Assembly (NCBI RefSeq): GCF_018332715.1
Contig: NZ_BOQP01000020.1
Span: 40,749-104,748, forward strand
Source of the DNA: Winogradskya consettensis
Lineage (GTDB): Bacteria > Actinomycetota > Actinomycetes > Mycobacteriales > Micromonosporaceae
Direction: 5' to 3'
DNA: 64,000 nt
Made by a program: the position numbers and the translations under genes. Positions 7,226-16,089 of this stretch are shown one piece after another (the stretch's first letter is position 1; every line of letters starts with the position of its first letter). Under the pieces are notes generated by a model. It had not been told where the DNA came from. It saw only the letters and a program-made list of their open reading frames with translations, and did no database searches.

Positions 7226-8521
7226 ATGTCTGAACCTGAACTCGATGTCGTGGGGATCGGCTTCGGCCCGTCCAATCTGGCCTTGGCTCTCGCGGTGTCG
7301 GAACATAACGGCGCCGGCGGTTCCCCGGTCTCCACACGGTTCCTCGAGCGACAGGCCTCCTTCGGATGGCATCGCGGGATGCTGCTCGACGACGCCACCA
7401 TGCAGGTCTCGTTCCTCAAGGACCTGGTGACCCTGCGCAACCCGACCAGCGAATTCAGCTTCCTGCGCTACCTGCACAGTCGCGGACGGCTGATCGACTT
7501 CATCAACCACAAGAACCTGTTCCCGCTGCGTGCGGAGTTCCACGACTACTTCACGTGGGCCGCCGAGCAGGTCGCCGACCAGGCCACCTATGACGCCGAG
7601 GTGCTGTCGGTGACCCCGGTCGAGGATGCCCGCGGTGAGGTCGGCGCGGTCGACGTACTGTCCCGCCAGGGCGGCAGGCTCACCACCCACCGGGCCCGCA
7701 ACCTGGTCATCGGCACGGGTCTGCGTCCCCGGCTGCCCGAGGGCGTCACCGCCTCGGACCGGATCTGGCACACCAGCGACCTGTTGCACAAGCTCCCGCT
7801 CGTGCGAGGAACCCGTCCCCGCCGTTTCATCGTCGTGGGTGCAGGCCAGAGCGCGGCCGAGGCCGTCGCCACCCTGCACACGGAATTCCCCGAGTCCGAG
7901 GTCTGCGCGGTCTTCTCCCGGTACGGCTACTCGCCGGCCGACGACAGCTCCTTCGCCAACCGCATCTTCGACCCGGACGCGGTGGACGAGTTCTTCAGCG
8001 CCCCCGAGGAGGTCAAGCGGCAGCTGATGGACTATCACAGCAACACGAACTACTCGGTCGTCGACATCGACCTCATCAACGACCTGTACCGCCGCCAGTA
8101 CCAGGAGAAGGTTCTCGGCCGCGAACGCCTCCGCATGATCAACGTCTCCCGCATGACGGGCGTCGCGGACGGCCCATCGGGCGCGGTTGCCAGCATTCAG
8201 TCGCTGGTGACGGGCGAGACCAGCACCCTCGAAGCGGACGTGGTGGTCTGCGCGACGGGCTACCACCAGGCTGACCCGTACGCCGTGCTCGGTGACGTGG
8301 CCGCCCTCTGCCACCGTGACGCCCAGGGACGGCCGAAGGTGGAGCGTGACTACCGCGCGGCGACCGACCCGCGCCTGCGGGTGGGCATCTACCTGCAGGG
8401 GGGTACGGAGCACACGCACGGCATCACCTCCGCGCTGCTCTCCAACACGGCGATCCGAGTCGGCGAGATCCTCGGTTCGGTGGTCACCCGTCGCACGGCG
8501 CCGGCATTGATCGCAGCTTGA
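7226..8521 (+). CDS. L-lysine/L-ornithine N-monooxygenase (SidA/IucD/PvdA family)
   Basis: This 431-residue flavoprotein hydroxylates the side-chain amine of ornithine or lysine, the first step to hydroxamate siderophore ligands. GIGFGPSNLALALA at residues 9-22 is the FAD-binding loop of the family, VVGAGQSAAEAVATL in mid-protein binds NADPH, and VVCATGYHQADPY is the family's third motif. The active-site region SFLKDLVTLRNPTSEFSFL is also present. Length is typical. It shares an iron-boxed divergent promoter with a formyltransferase. No peptide synthetase lies in the window, so the assembly line must be elsewhere. The stop codon lies inside the first unit of a tandem array. Confidence 0.92.
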   Translation: MSEPELDVVGIGFGPSNLALALAVSEHNGAGGSPVSTRFLERQASFGWHRGMLLDDATMQVSFLKDLVTLRNPTSEFSFLRYLHSRGRLIDFINHKNLFPLRAEFHDYFTWAAEQVADQATYDAEVLSVTPVEDARGEVGAVDVLSRQGGRLTTHRARNLVIGTGLRPRLPEGVTASDRIWHTSDLLHKLPLVRGTRPRRFIVVGAGQSAAEAVATLHTEFPESEVCAVFSRYGYSPADDSSFANRIFDPDAVDEFFSAPEEVKRQLMDYHSNTNYSVVDIDLINDLYRRQYQEKVLGRERLRMINVSRMTGVADGPSGAVASIQSLVTGETSTLEADVVVCATGYHQADPYAVLGDVAALCHRDAQGRPKVERDYRAATDPRLRVGIYLQGGTEHTHGITSALLSNTAIRVGEILGSVVTRRTAPALIAA

Positions 8522-8600
8522 CCCGAGCTCCGGCCGCAGCTTGACCCGAGCTCCGGCCGCAGCTTGACCCGAGCTCCGGCCGCAGCTTGACCCGCGGCCA
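8513..8600. repeat. 23-bp tandem array overlapping the monooxygenase stop codon
   Basis: Three identical 23-bp units (8513-8535, 8536-8558, 8559-8581) begin GCAGCTTGACCCGAG and are followed by a partial fourth. The TGA of the monooxygenase (8519-8521) lies within the first unit, so the array looks like a copied gene end. Confidence 0.9.
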
Positions 8601-8629
8601 GGTCGCGGCTCGGCCCGCGGCCGGTGGGG

Positions 8630-9406
8630 TCAGGTCCGTGGTGTCTTGGTGCCGTGCACCCGGGTGTATTCGGCGGCGAGCCATTCGCCGAGCTCGTCGA
8701 TGAGCGTGAGGAGGGTGGTGTGGTCCCCGGCAGGGTTCCGCGCCACCCGCAACGCGTCACGCATCTGCCCGGCGTGGTCGGGGTAGTAACCGGCGAAGAT
8801 GTCGGTGGATCGTTCGAGGTCGCTGGTCCAGCTGCCCCATCGCGGCATGACCAGCGTGAACCCGGTGCGGATCAGCCGGCGGGCCAGCACGCGACTCAGC
8901 GCCGGGTCATTGACGGCGAGCCTGCGCCGCCATTCGGGGAGGACCAGCCCCAGATCCCCGTTCGTCTCCCGGGCCAGCAGCGACGTGGGGAAGTAGGCCG
9001 GTAGCTGCTCGGCGAGGTCGTCGCCCACCAGCGGCGTGCAGAGGCACGCGGTGAAAAATCCGAGATCGTGACGTTCGAGATCGCTCAGCAGGGTTCGCGT
9101 ACTGAACAGCAGGATCCCGGCTCCGTCGATCTGCGGGAAGTACCGATCAAGATCTATTTCCAACGTACGCGCGTCAGCGCGCTCCTTCTCCCCTGGCTCC
9201 TCGCGCAGCGCCAGCATGAGGTCCAGGTCGGAGACGCCGGGTGTAGCCGTGCCGCGTGGAATGCTGCCGTAAATGTATGCACTGTGCAGGCGTTCCGGGC
9301 CGAAGGTCGAGGCGATCCTCGTCCGTGCCGCGGCGACGACCGGCGCGAAATCGGCCGGTACCCCCTCGAGGTTGCCTTCGCGGGGGATTCGGGTTGGTTC
9401 GGGCAT
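8630..9406 (-). CDS. Nucleotidyltransferase-domain protein (aminoglycoside adenylyltransferase-like)
   Basis: The protein has about 258 residues. YIYGSIPRGTATPGVSDLDL is the polymerase-beta-type nucleotidyltransferase signature: Gly-Ser, then two metal-binding Asp residues in DLD. A helical C-terminal region follows (GFTLVMPRWGSWTSDLERS), resembling streptomycin/spectinomycin adenylyltransferases. Whether it modifies a drug or another molecule is not shown. Starts at 9406 (MPEPT) or 9421 are both possible; neither has a clear ribosome-binding site. Confidence 0.75.
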   Translation of the reverse strand: MPEPTRIPREGNLEGVPADFAPVVAAARTRIASTFGPERLHSAYIYGSIPRGTATPGVSDLDLMLALREEPGEKERADARTLEIDLDRYFPQIDGAGILLFSTRTLLSDLERHDLGFFTACLCTPLVGDDLAEQLPAYFPTSLLARETNGDLGLVLPEWRRRLAVNDPALSRVLARRLIRTGFTLVMPRWGSWTSDLERSTDIFAGYYPDHAGQMRDALRVARNPAGDHTTLLTLIDELGEWLAAEYTRVHGTKTPRT

Positions 9407-9427
9407 GGCGTGACGGCCCATCCGTGA

Positions 9428-9730
9428 GCCGCCGCGGCGGCAAAGTTTGTTGTGACCGGGCGGTCACGGAGTGATATTTGCTGGTCAGTGGGGGTCTGCC
9501 GGTAAAGCTTCACAGAATGCATCGGGCATCGGCGGGCGTCGAAGCAACGTAACGAGCGTTAGGTGCCCGGCCTGCGGTTTTCCGGCGCAAGGGGGTGAAG
9601 ATCGACCTAACTTCCAATGTCGACTCATCCGTTCAGACGAACTGCGTTCACGGATGTTGTTCTTGGTCGTCACTCAGAGGAAACTCAGCCCTCGCGTTGA
9701 TCCCTCCCCCTCGACGCTCAAGGACGTGTG
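9428..9730. other. 303-bp intergenic region with one perfect inverted repeat
   Basis: No convincing gene is seen between the divergent nucleotidyltransferase and the membrane-anchored protein. GTGACCG-GG-CGGTCAC at 9452-9467 is a perfect 7-bp inverted repeat of operator type, about 45 bp upstream of the minus-strand gene. The stretch 9595-9670 is less GC-rich than its surroundings and may hold the promoter of the next gene. Confidence 0.4.
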
Positions 9731-10231
9731 ATGACCCACCCCCACGAAACCGTTTCCTCGACCCCGCGAAAGCGAAGTCCCCTTCCCTGGGTGCTTCTCG
9801 CGGTTTTCATCGTCGCCCTCGGCGTGGTGCTCGTGCCGCGCCTGATCGGCGAGGACTCCCAGGCCCCGGCACCCGTCGCCGAGTCCGAGGCGGACCCGCT
9901 GCTCACCGCGGTCAGCAAGTGCGACCAGGGCAAGCAGCAGTTCCTCAAGCTCTCCGACAAGAACAAGACGCTGAATGTGAGCGGCGCCGGGAAGAAGTTC
10001 CCGGTCGGTCTCAGCGAGGACGGCCTGAACTGCGTGTTCAGCACGCTGAGCATCCCGGGCGCACTCAGCGACCGGATGACCACCACGGTCGCCGCCGACG
10101 GCAAGCTCGAAGGTGACTGGCCCGGCTTCAGCGTCACGTGGACCAACGACCCCGACAAGGGCCTCGACTTCACCGTGACGCAGACCGACTTACCGTCGGC
10201 CAGGAACAACAAGCACGCGCCGGCCGGCTGA
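9731..10231 (+). CDS. Membrane-anchored protein of unknown function
   Basis: The 166-residue product has one transmembrane segment (WVLLAVFIVALGVVLVP, about residues 20-37) after a short basic N-terminus, then an extracytoplasmic domain with two cysteines (SKCDQ and NCVFS). I do not recognise the family. AAGGA lies 6 bases before the chosen ATG; a GTG sits just ahead at 9728. Its last ten codons and stop are the first unit of a tandem array. Confidence 0.65.
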   Translation: MTHPHETVSSTPRKRSPLPWVLLAVFIVALGVVLVPRLIGEDSQAPAPVAESEADPLLTAVSKCDQGKQQFLKLSDKNKTLNVSGAGKKFPVGLSEDGLNCVFSTLSIPGALSDRMTTTVAADGKLEGDWPGFSVTWTNDPDKGLDFTVTQTDLPSARNNKHAPAG

Positions 10232-10322
10232 CTACCGGCCGGGAACAAGCAAGCACGACGCGGGCCGGCTGATCGTCGGCCGGGAACAGGCAAGCACGAC
10301 GCAGGCCGGCTGACTGCCGGCC
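10197..10322. repeat. About 40-bp tandem array, three units, beginning inside the upstream gene
   Basis: Units start at 10197, 10236 and 10277 (39, 41 and 41 bp). Each starts CGGCC-GGAACA, passes through AAGCACG and ends GGCCGGCTGA plus 4-5 bases. The first unit is the 3' end of the preceding gene including its TGA; units 2 and 3 are non-coding copies. Confidence 0.85.
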
Positions 10323-10328
10323 TGCGTC
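10298..10328. terminator. Bidirectional hairpin terminator
   Basis: GACGCAGGCCGGC and GCCGGCCTGCGTC form a perfect 13-bp stem with loop TGACT, between the convergent membrane-anchored protein and the GH3 gene. The left arm is part of the third tandem unit. Confidence 0.8.
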
Positions 10329-10338
10329 GTTGGCGGGC

Positions 10339-12723
10339 CTACAGCGACAGCGTCGCGGTGAGACGCGGATCGTCGAGGGCATGGGCGGCAGTGATCGCGT
10401 ACGCGCCCGGCACCGTGTGCCAGCCCTCGTCCCAGACCTGCCAGGTCCGTTCGGGCAGCGGGATCCGCACGGTGACGGTCTCGCCCGGGTGCGCCGTGAC
10501 CGGGACGAAACCGGCGAGCCAGCGTTGCGGGCGCCCCGGCAGCACACCCCGCGGACCGACACCTGAGGGTGCTTCGCCGCTCGGGCCCGCGTACACCTGG
10601 ACGATCTCACGCCCTGTGCGTGCGCCCGTGTTCGTCAGGGTGACCACAGCCTCGGTCGCTGTTACCGCGAGTGTCTCGTAGGTCCAGGTCGTGTAGCCCA
10701 GCCCGTGCCCGAACGCGTACAGCGGTGGCACGCCGGTGAGGTCCCAGGCGCGATAGCCGATCATGACGCCCTCGTCGTAGGAAACGACCCCGTCACGGGG
10801 CTGGACCGCGAAGATCGGGCAGTCCTGTTCCCGGCGCGGCCAGGTGGTCGGCAGCCTTCCGCCGGGTTCCTGGACGCCGAGCAGCACATCGGCGAGTGCG
10901 GCGCCCGCCTCCTGGCCGGGGAACCAGGTGAGCACGATCGCCGCGACGTCGTTCGCCCAGGGCAGGAGGACGGGCGAGCCCGCGTTCACCACGACGATCG
11001 TGCGGGGGTTGGCCGCGGCTACGCGTACGACCAGCTCGTCCTGCCGGCCCGGCAGCGCCAGTGACGTGCGGTCGAAGCCCTCGGACTCGACCTGTTCGGT
11101 GGTGCCCACGACCACGATCGCGACATCCGATTCGCGGGCCAGTGCCACCGCCTCGTCGATCATGCCGTCGGCGGAAACCCCAGGACCCTGGTGGCCGAGC
11201 GTCGCGGAGACCGTGTGCGCCAGCCCCGGCTGGATGATCTGCCGCAGCACCACTTCCACGGGTACGCCCGAAGCCAGCTCGACGATCGCCCGATGCTCGC
11301 GGGGCGACAACAGCAGGTCGGCCCGTCCCGTGCCCGGGGGGTGCAGCGTGCCCACGTAGAGGTTGTGCCCGTCGACCACCAGCTCGAAGCTGCCGAACCC
11401 GGAAACCGCGAACGTGTGCTCACCGGATTCCGAGGGGGTGAACATGGTCCGCAGTTCGAGCCCGGTCACCTCGGCGGGGGCGATCGCGCCGGGCAGGTCA
11501 CCGATCCACCGGACCGCCGCCGCCGGCACCTCGAAACGGTGGCCCGCGCCGAGCAGCGTCACCTCGGTGGGCTGCGGAAGCGCCGGAAGGAACGGCCGCG
11601 GATCGGCACCGACGGCGTGCACGACGTCGACGCCCGGCAGTGCGCGGCTCAGCCCCTCGAACGGGGAGATCACGTGCGGCGGGGTCACCTGCGCGCTGCC
11701 GCCGCCGAGGACCCGGGCGTCGGTGGCGAGCGCCCCGATCACCGCGATCTTCGTCAGCGCCGCGGCTTCGAGCGGAAGCGCGTAGTGCTCGTTGCGTGCG
11801 AGCACGAACGAACGGGCGGCCAGATCGTGCGCCACCGAGTCGCCGTCGAGCTGCTCCACGTACGGTTCCGTGGCAGCGCCGAGGGCACCGACCCGGGCAG
11901 CGAGCCGCAGCACCCTGCGTACCTTGTCATCGATCAGCTCTTCGGCCACCTCGCCGGAGCGGACCGCCGCGACCAGCTTGTCCCCCCACGGGTTCTCCAG
12001 GGCCGGCATGGCGATGTCGAGACCGCCGAGCGCGGCACCCACCGTGTCCCTCGCCGCGCGCCAGTCGGAGACGACGACCCCGTCGAAGCCCCACTCGTCC
12101 TTGAGCACGTCCGACTGCAGCGGCCCGTTCGACGCCATCGACAGCCCGTTGACGCCGTTGTACGCGCTCATCACGCCCCAGCCGCCGGCCTGCACGACCC
12201 GCTCGAACGGCGCCAGGTAGACCTCGCGCAGCGCGCGCGCACCGATACGTACGTCGACGGTCATCCGCTCGGTCTCGAAGTCGTTGCCGACCAGATGCTT
12301 CACCGTGGTGCCCACGCCGTGGTCCTGGACGCCGAGCACAAAACCCACCGCGATCTCGCCGGACAGCAGAGGATCCTCGGAGTAGCACTCGAAGTGCCGC
12401 CCGCCCAGCGGCGTGCGCTGCAGGTTCACCGTCGGTCCCAGCAACACGTGCACGCCCTTGCGCCGCGACTCCTGGCCGAGTAATCGACCCGCCGTACGCG
12501 CCATCGCGGGGTCCCACGTCGCGGCGAGCGCCGTGGGGGAGGGCAGGGCGATCGAAGGGTCGTCCGGCGCCCAGCCCGTGCCGCGTACGCCGATCGGCCC
12601 GTCGGACATGACCAACGAGCGCAGCCCGATGCGCGGTATCGCGGGCAGTGACCAGAAGTCCTGCCCCGCGAGCAGCGACACCTTCTCCTCGAGGGTCAAC
12701 TGCTTGACCAGTTCATCAGTCAT
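10339..12723 (-). CDS. Glycoside hydrolase family 3 beta-glucosidase-like enzyme with PA14 domain
   Basis: The 794-residue protein has the full GH3 layout. The N-terminal TIM-barrel has KHLVGNDFETER and the nucleophile Asp220 in GVVVSDW. The alpha/beta sandwich domain includes EQVESEGFDRTSLALPG. A PA14-like insertion (about residues 390-500, with the SGFGSFELVVDG strand) is typical of GH3 glucosidases acting on small oligosaccharides. A C-terminal fibronectin-III-like domain (GREIVQVYAG) ends the protein. It releases terminal beta-linked sugars. No signal peptide is seen, so it is probably cytoplasmic. The start at 12723 follows GGGAG; an upstream in-frame codon at 12753 is possible. Confidence 0.92.
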   Translation of the reverse strand: MTDELVKQLTLEEKVSLLAGQDFWSLPAIPRIGLRSLVMSDGPIGVRGTGWAPDDPSIALPSPTALAATWDPAMARTAGRLLGQESRRKGVHVLLGPTVNLQRTPLGGRHFECYSEDPLLSGEIAVGFVLGVQDHGVGTTVKHLVGNDFETERMTVDVRIGARALREVYLAPFERVVQAGGWGVMSAYNGVNGLSMASNGPLQSDVLKDEWGFDGVVVSDWRAARDTVGAALGGLDIAMPALENPWGDKLVAAVRSGEVAEELIDDKVRRVLRLAARVGALGAATEPYVEQLDGDSVAHDLAARSFVLARNEHYALPLEAAALTKIAVIGALATDARVLGGGSAQVTPPHVISPFEGLSRALPGVDVVHAVGADPRPFLPALPQPTEVTLLGAGHRFEVPAAAVRWIGDLPGAIAPAEVTGLELRTMFTPSESGEHTFAVSGFGSFELVVDGHNLYVGTLHPPGTGRADLLLSPREHRAIVELASGVPVEVVLRQIIQPGLAHTVSATLGHQGPGVSADGMIDEAVALARESDVAIVVVGTTEQVESEGFDRTSLALPGRQDELVVRVAAANPRTIVVVNAGSPVLLPWANDVAAIVLTWFPGQEAGAALADVLLGVQEPGGRLPTTWPRREQDCPIFAVQPRDGVVSYDEGVMIGYRAWDLTGVPPLYAFGHGLGYTTWTYETLAVTATEAVVTLTNTGARTGREIVQVYAGPSGEAPSGVGPRGVLPGRPQRWLAGFVPVTAHPGETVTVRIPLPERTWQVWDEGWHTVPGAYAITAAHALDDPRLTATLSL

Positions 12724-12794
12724 GGAAGCGCTCCCATCCGTGGTAACGGGCATGATCCTACGTACGCGTAAGTCGCCGCTCTAGGATCATCGCG

Positions 12795-14195
12795 GTGACT
12801 TCCGAACGCTTGATCCTCGCCCAGCGACGCCTCGAACGGGCAGCCCGACGTGCCCAGGCCGACGGAAGAGTGCCCGCGCTCTCCGCCGCCCTGTACCGCG
12901 CGGACCGTGACCCGTGGACATTCACCGTCGGTGACTCCGGCAACGAGGCCCACCCGCTGGACGACGACAGCCGCTTCCGCATCGGATCGGTCACCAAGAC
13001 ATTCACCGCGGTGCTGGTCCTGCAGGCCCGCGACGACGGCCTGCTCGACCTCGACGACCCGATCTCCGCGCACCTCGACGTCCCCGCCCACGGCACCGCG
13101 ACGATCCGCCGGTTGCTCTCCCACACCGCGGGCTTCCAGCGCGAACCGCACGGCGACGTCTGGGACACCCTCATCGCCCCCGGTGACCGGCAGCTCCTCG
13201 ACGACCTCGCCCGGGCCGAGCGGGTGCTGCCCAACAGCCGCCGCTTCCACTACTCCAACCTCGGCCTGGCCGTCCTGGGCCAGCTCGTCGCCGCACTGCG
13301 CGGTGGCACCTGGGACTCGGTCCTGCGAGAACGCATCCTCGACCCGCTCGGCCTCAGCGCGACCACCGTCGAGCCCACGGCCGACGCGGCCGTCGGCTAC
13401 CTGGTCGACGCCTACTCCGACACCGCCCGCCCCGAACCGCAGCTCGAACTCGGCGGGGCGTCCCCGGCCGCCCAGATCTGGAGCACGGCGGGTGACATGG
13501 CCCGCTGGGCGGCGTTCCTGACCAGCCCCGACATCATCGACCCCGGCGCACAGGTGCTCGCCCCGGCCAGCCTCGACGAGATGCGCTGGCCGCTCACCAC
13601 CACCGACGAGACGCTCTGGTCCGGCGGCTTCGGCCTCGGCCTGATCCTGGTCCCGCAGGGCAAGCGGGTCGTGCACGTCGGCCATGACGGCGCGATGCCC
13701 GGCTTCCTCGCGGGTGTCTACGGCCGTCGCGGCGGCGAAGGCAACCCGGGCGCGCTCGGCGCGGCGGTCCTCGGCTCCTCGGGCACGGCCGGTGAGATCA
13801 ACGACCTTGTCCACGAGCTGTTGCGGATCGCGGTGGAGGAGGACCCGGCGGAGATCCAGCCGTGGAAGCCGGGCCCGGCTGCCCCGCCGGAATACCGCTC
13901 GATCCTGGGCCCGTGGTGGAGCGAGGGCATGCAGTTCGTCTTCGCCTGGCACGACGGCGCGCTGCAGGCCCGCGGTGCCGAGGCCCCGGTGGACCGCCCA
14001 CCGGCGATCTTCCGGCCGCTTCCCGAGAACCCCGACCTGCTGCGTACGCTCTCCGGCCGCGAAGCCGGCGAGCTGCTCCGCCTGACCCGCGACGAGGACG
14101 GCGCGGTGGTCCGGATGCACTGGGCGACGTACCGCTTCACCCGCATCCAGGAGACCTTCGACAACATCCCCGTCTCGTACGGCCCCGACGTCTGA
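12795..14195 (+). CDS. Serine hydrolase, class C beta-lactamase/PBP fold
   Basis: The 466-residue protein carries the three active-site motifs of the family: Ser65-x-x-Lys68 (SVTK), Tyr-x-Asn (YSNLG, about residue 156), and HVGHDG as the third box (about residue 296). A C-terminal extension of about 130 residues follows. No signal peptide is evident, which favours an esterase or peptidase role over a secreted beta-lactamase. The GTG start lies about 70 bp from the divergent GH3 gene, so the two share a promoter region. Confidence 0.85.
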   Translation: MTSERLILAQRRLERAARRAQADGRVPALSAALYRADRDPWTFTVGDSGNEAHPLDDDSRFRIGSVTKTFTAVLVLQARDDGLLDLDDPISAHLDVPAHGTATIRRLLSHTAGFQREPHGDVWDTLIAPGDRQLLDDLARAERVLPNSRRFHYSNLGLAVLGQLVAALRGGTWDSVLRERILDPLGLSATTVEPTADAAVGYLVDAYSDTARPEPQLELGGASPAAQIWSTAGDMARWAAFLTSPDIIDPGAQVLAPASLDEMRWPLTTTDETLWSGGFGLGLILVPQGKRVVHVGHDGAMPGFLAGVYGRRGGEGNPGALGAAVLGSSGTAGEINDLVHELLRIAVEEDPAEIQPWKPGPAAPPEYRSILGPWWSEGMQFVFAWHDGALQARGAEAPVDRPPAIFRPLPENPDLLRTLSGREAGELLRLTRDEDGAVVRMHWATYRFTRIQETFDNIPVSYGPDV

Positions 14196-14220
14196 GCCGC
14201 ATTGATCTTCGTTCGCCCCC

Positions 14221-14263
14221 GATCCCGCACGAGCTGGGGGCCTGATCCCGCACGAGCTGGGGG
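14221..14263. repeat. Two-copy direct repeat (20 bp, spacing 3)
   Basis: GATCCCGCACGAGCTGGGGG occurs at 14221-14240 and 14244-14263, between the serine hydrolase and phoH. The rest of the 217-bp gap (14196-14412) shows nothing else recognisable. Confidence 0.7.
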
Positions 14264-14412
14264 AGAGTCTCGACACAGCGGCGCGGAAACCGGCGGTAAT
14301 GGCCTCGGCGAGGTCGTGCCCGAGCGGATACGATGGCACGCGATCCTTACGCGCCGCCGTCAAGGCGGAGACGAGACAGAGAGCAGGTGGCGTAGGCCGT
14401 ACGGCCGCCCCT

Positions 14413-15456
14413 ATGACCGGCACCGAACACAGCAGCGCTGCCGCTCGGGTGCAGACCAAGATCTCGGTCGCTGACCCGAAGATCATGGTCAACCTGCTCG
14501 GCCCCAAGGACGAGATCCTCCGGCTCGTCGAGCGCACCCTCGTGAGCGACGTGCACGTGCGCGGCAACGAGATCACCATCACCGGTGCTCCGGCGGACAA
14601 CGCCACCGCGGAGCGGCTCTTCTCCGAGCTCATCGAGCTCATCGAGAAGGGCGAGACGCTCACCGTCGACGCCGTGCGCCGCACGGCCTCGATGCTGGAG
14701 CAGAACACCACCGAGCGGCCCGCCGAGGTCCTCACCCTCAACATCCTGTCCCGGCGCGGACGCACCATCCGCCCCAAGACCCTCGGCCAGAAGCACTACG
14801 TCGACGCCATCGACGAGAACACGATCGTGTTCGGCATCGGCCCCGCCGGTACCGGCAAGACGTACCTCGCCATGGCCAAGGCCGTGCAGGCCCTGCAGGC
14901 CAAACAGGTCAGCCGGATCATCCTCACCCGCCCGGCCGTCGAGGCCGGCGAGCGCCTCGGCTTCCTCCCGGGCACGCTCAACGAGAAGATCGACCCCTAC
15001 CTGCGCCCCCTGTACGACGCCCTGCACGACATGCTCGACCCCGAGACCATCCCCCGCCTCATGCAGGCGGGCACGATCGAGGTCGCCCCTCTGGCCTACA
15101 TGCGTGGTAGGACATTGAACGACGCGTTCATCATTCTCGACGAGGCGCAGAACACGACTCCCGAGCAGATGAAGATGTTCCTGACCCGGCTCGGGTTCGG
15201 CGCGAAGATCGTGGTGACCGGTGACGTCACGCAGGTCGACCTGCCCGGTGGCACGACCAGCGGGTTGCGCATCGTGCGGGAGATCCTGAAGGGCGTCGAG
15301 GACGTGCACTTCGCCGAGCTGTCCTCGTCCGACGTCGTCCGGCACCGGCTGGTCGCGGAGATCGTCGACGCGTACGCCCGGTACGACGCCGAGCTGGAGC
15401 AGAACGACCAGCAGCCCGTGCGTGCGGTGCCCGGCCGGCCCAACCGCAGGCGTTGA
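14413..15456 (+). CDS. phoH: PhoH-family ATPase
   Basis: The 347-residue protein is a PhoH-like P-loop ATPase. The N-terminal KH-like region has NLLGPKDEILRLVE and VRGNEITITG. The Walker A motif is GPAGTGKTYLAMA and Walker B is FIILDEAQNTTPEQ, followed by TGDVTQVDLP. The family is linked to RNA metabolism and is nearly always next to ybeY, as here. The ATG at 14413 gives the usual length; upstream in-frame codons would add a non-conserved Arg-rich stretch. Confidence 0.93.
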   Translation: MTGTEHSSAAARVQTKISVADPKIMVNLLGPKDEILRLVERTLVSDVHVRGNEITITGAPADNATAERLFSELIELIEKGETLTVDAVRRTASMLEQNTTERPAEVLTLNILSRRGRTIRPKTLGQKHYVDAIDENTIVFGIGPAGTGKTYLAMAKAVQALQAKQVSRIILTRPAVEAGERLGFLPGTLNEKIDPYLRPLYDALHDMLDPETIPRLMQAGTIEVAPLAYMRGRTLNDAFIILDEAQNTTPEQMKMFLTRLGFGAKIVVTGDVTQVDLPGGTTSGLRIVREILKGVEDVHFAELSSSDVVRHRLVAEIVDAYARYDAELEQNDQQPVRAVPGRPNRRR

Positions 15457-15511
15457 CGCTCCGGAAACACCGGGAAGCGCACAATGTAGGGCAGACAACT
15501 TCAGATGTAAC

Positions 15512-15542
15512 GGCCCGGACCAGTTCTCTACTGGCCCGGGCC
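15512..15542 (+). promoter_or_regulatory. Hairpin in the phoH-ybeY gap
   Basis: GGCCCGGACCAGT and ACTGGCCCGGGCC form a 13-base-pair arm pair with one mismatch and loop TCTCT, 55 bases after phoH and 70 before ybeY. No T tract follows, so it could be a processing or attenuation site rather than a full terminator. Confidence 0.5.
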
Positions 15543-15612
15543 GCACCACCGAGTACCTTCACCGCCGGGTCCACCGGCGATGGGACCGATCGAATCAGGG
15601 GTAAAGCACCAC

Positions 15613-16086
15613 ATGTCCATCGAGATCGCCAACGAGTCGGGAGTCGAGGTCGAGACCGACGCGATTCTCGCGGTGGCCCGGCACGCACTCGAGGAGATGG
15701 GGGTCAACCCGCTCGCCGAGTTGTCGATCCTGCTCGTCGACATCGACTACATGACCGAGCTCAACCATCGGTGGATGGGCAGCGACGGCCCGACCGACGT
15801 GCTCGCCTTCCCGATGGACGAGGGCAGCGTCGACCACGGCCCCGGCGAGGCCGGCACCGGTGAGCCCGCCCTGCTCGGTGACATCGTGCTCGCCCCCGAG
15901 GTGGCCGCGAAACAGGCCGTCACCGCCGGTCACTCGGCCGCCGACGAGCTCCACCTGCTCACCGTGCACGGTGTGCTGCACCTGCTCGGTTACGACCATG
16001 CCGAGCCGGACGAGGAGCGCGAGATGTTCGCCCTGCAGGCACGGCTGCTGCAGAGCTGGCGCTCCGGGCGGCGGACCGGCGGTTAG
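15613..16086 (+). CDS. ybeY: Endoribonuclease YbeY (rRNA maturation factor)
   Basis: YbeY is a zinc metalloenzyme needed for 16S rRNA 3'-end maturation and ribosome quality control. The 157-residue protein has the zinc motif H-x3-H-x5-H in HGVLHLLGYDH, plus TDVLAFPMD and LLGDIVLAPEVA. The ATG at 15613 was chosen over 15580 because MSIEIANESG is the usual opening. The next gene starts 3 bases after the stop. Confidence 0.95.
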   Translation: MSIEIANESGVEVETDAILAVARHALEEMGVNPLAELSILLVDIDYMTELNHRWMGSDGPTDVLAFPMDEGSVDHGPGEAGTGEPALLGDIVLAPEVAAKQAVTAGHSAADELHLLTVHGVLHLLGYDHAEPDEEREMFALQARLLQSWRSGRRTGG

Positions 16087-16089
16087 CCG

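Noticed and set aside
9471..9731. Small open frame with a CPACGFPAQG cysteine pair between the nucleotidyltransferase and membrane protein genes
   Set aside because: There is no ribosome-binding site, codon bias is poor and the end runs into the next gene start; left as intergenic.
12720..14777. Long minus-strand frame opposite the serine hydrolase and phoH start
   Set aside because: The plus strand carries motif-complete genes there. The antisense frame has Arg/Gly-rich composition typical of shadow frames in high-GC DNA.
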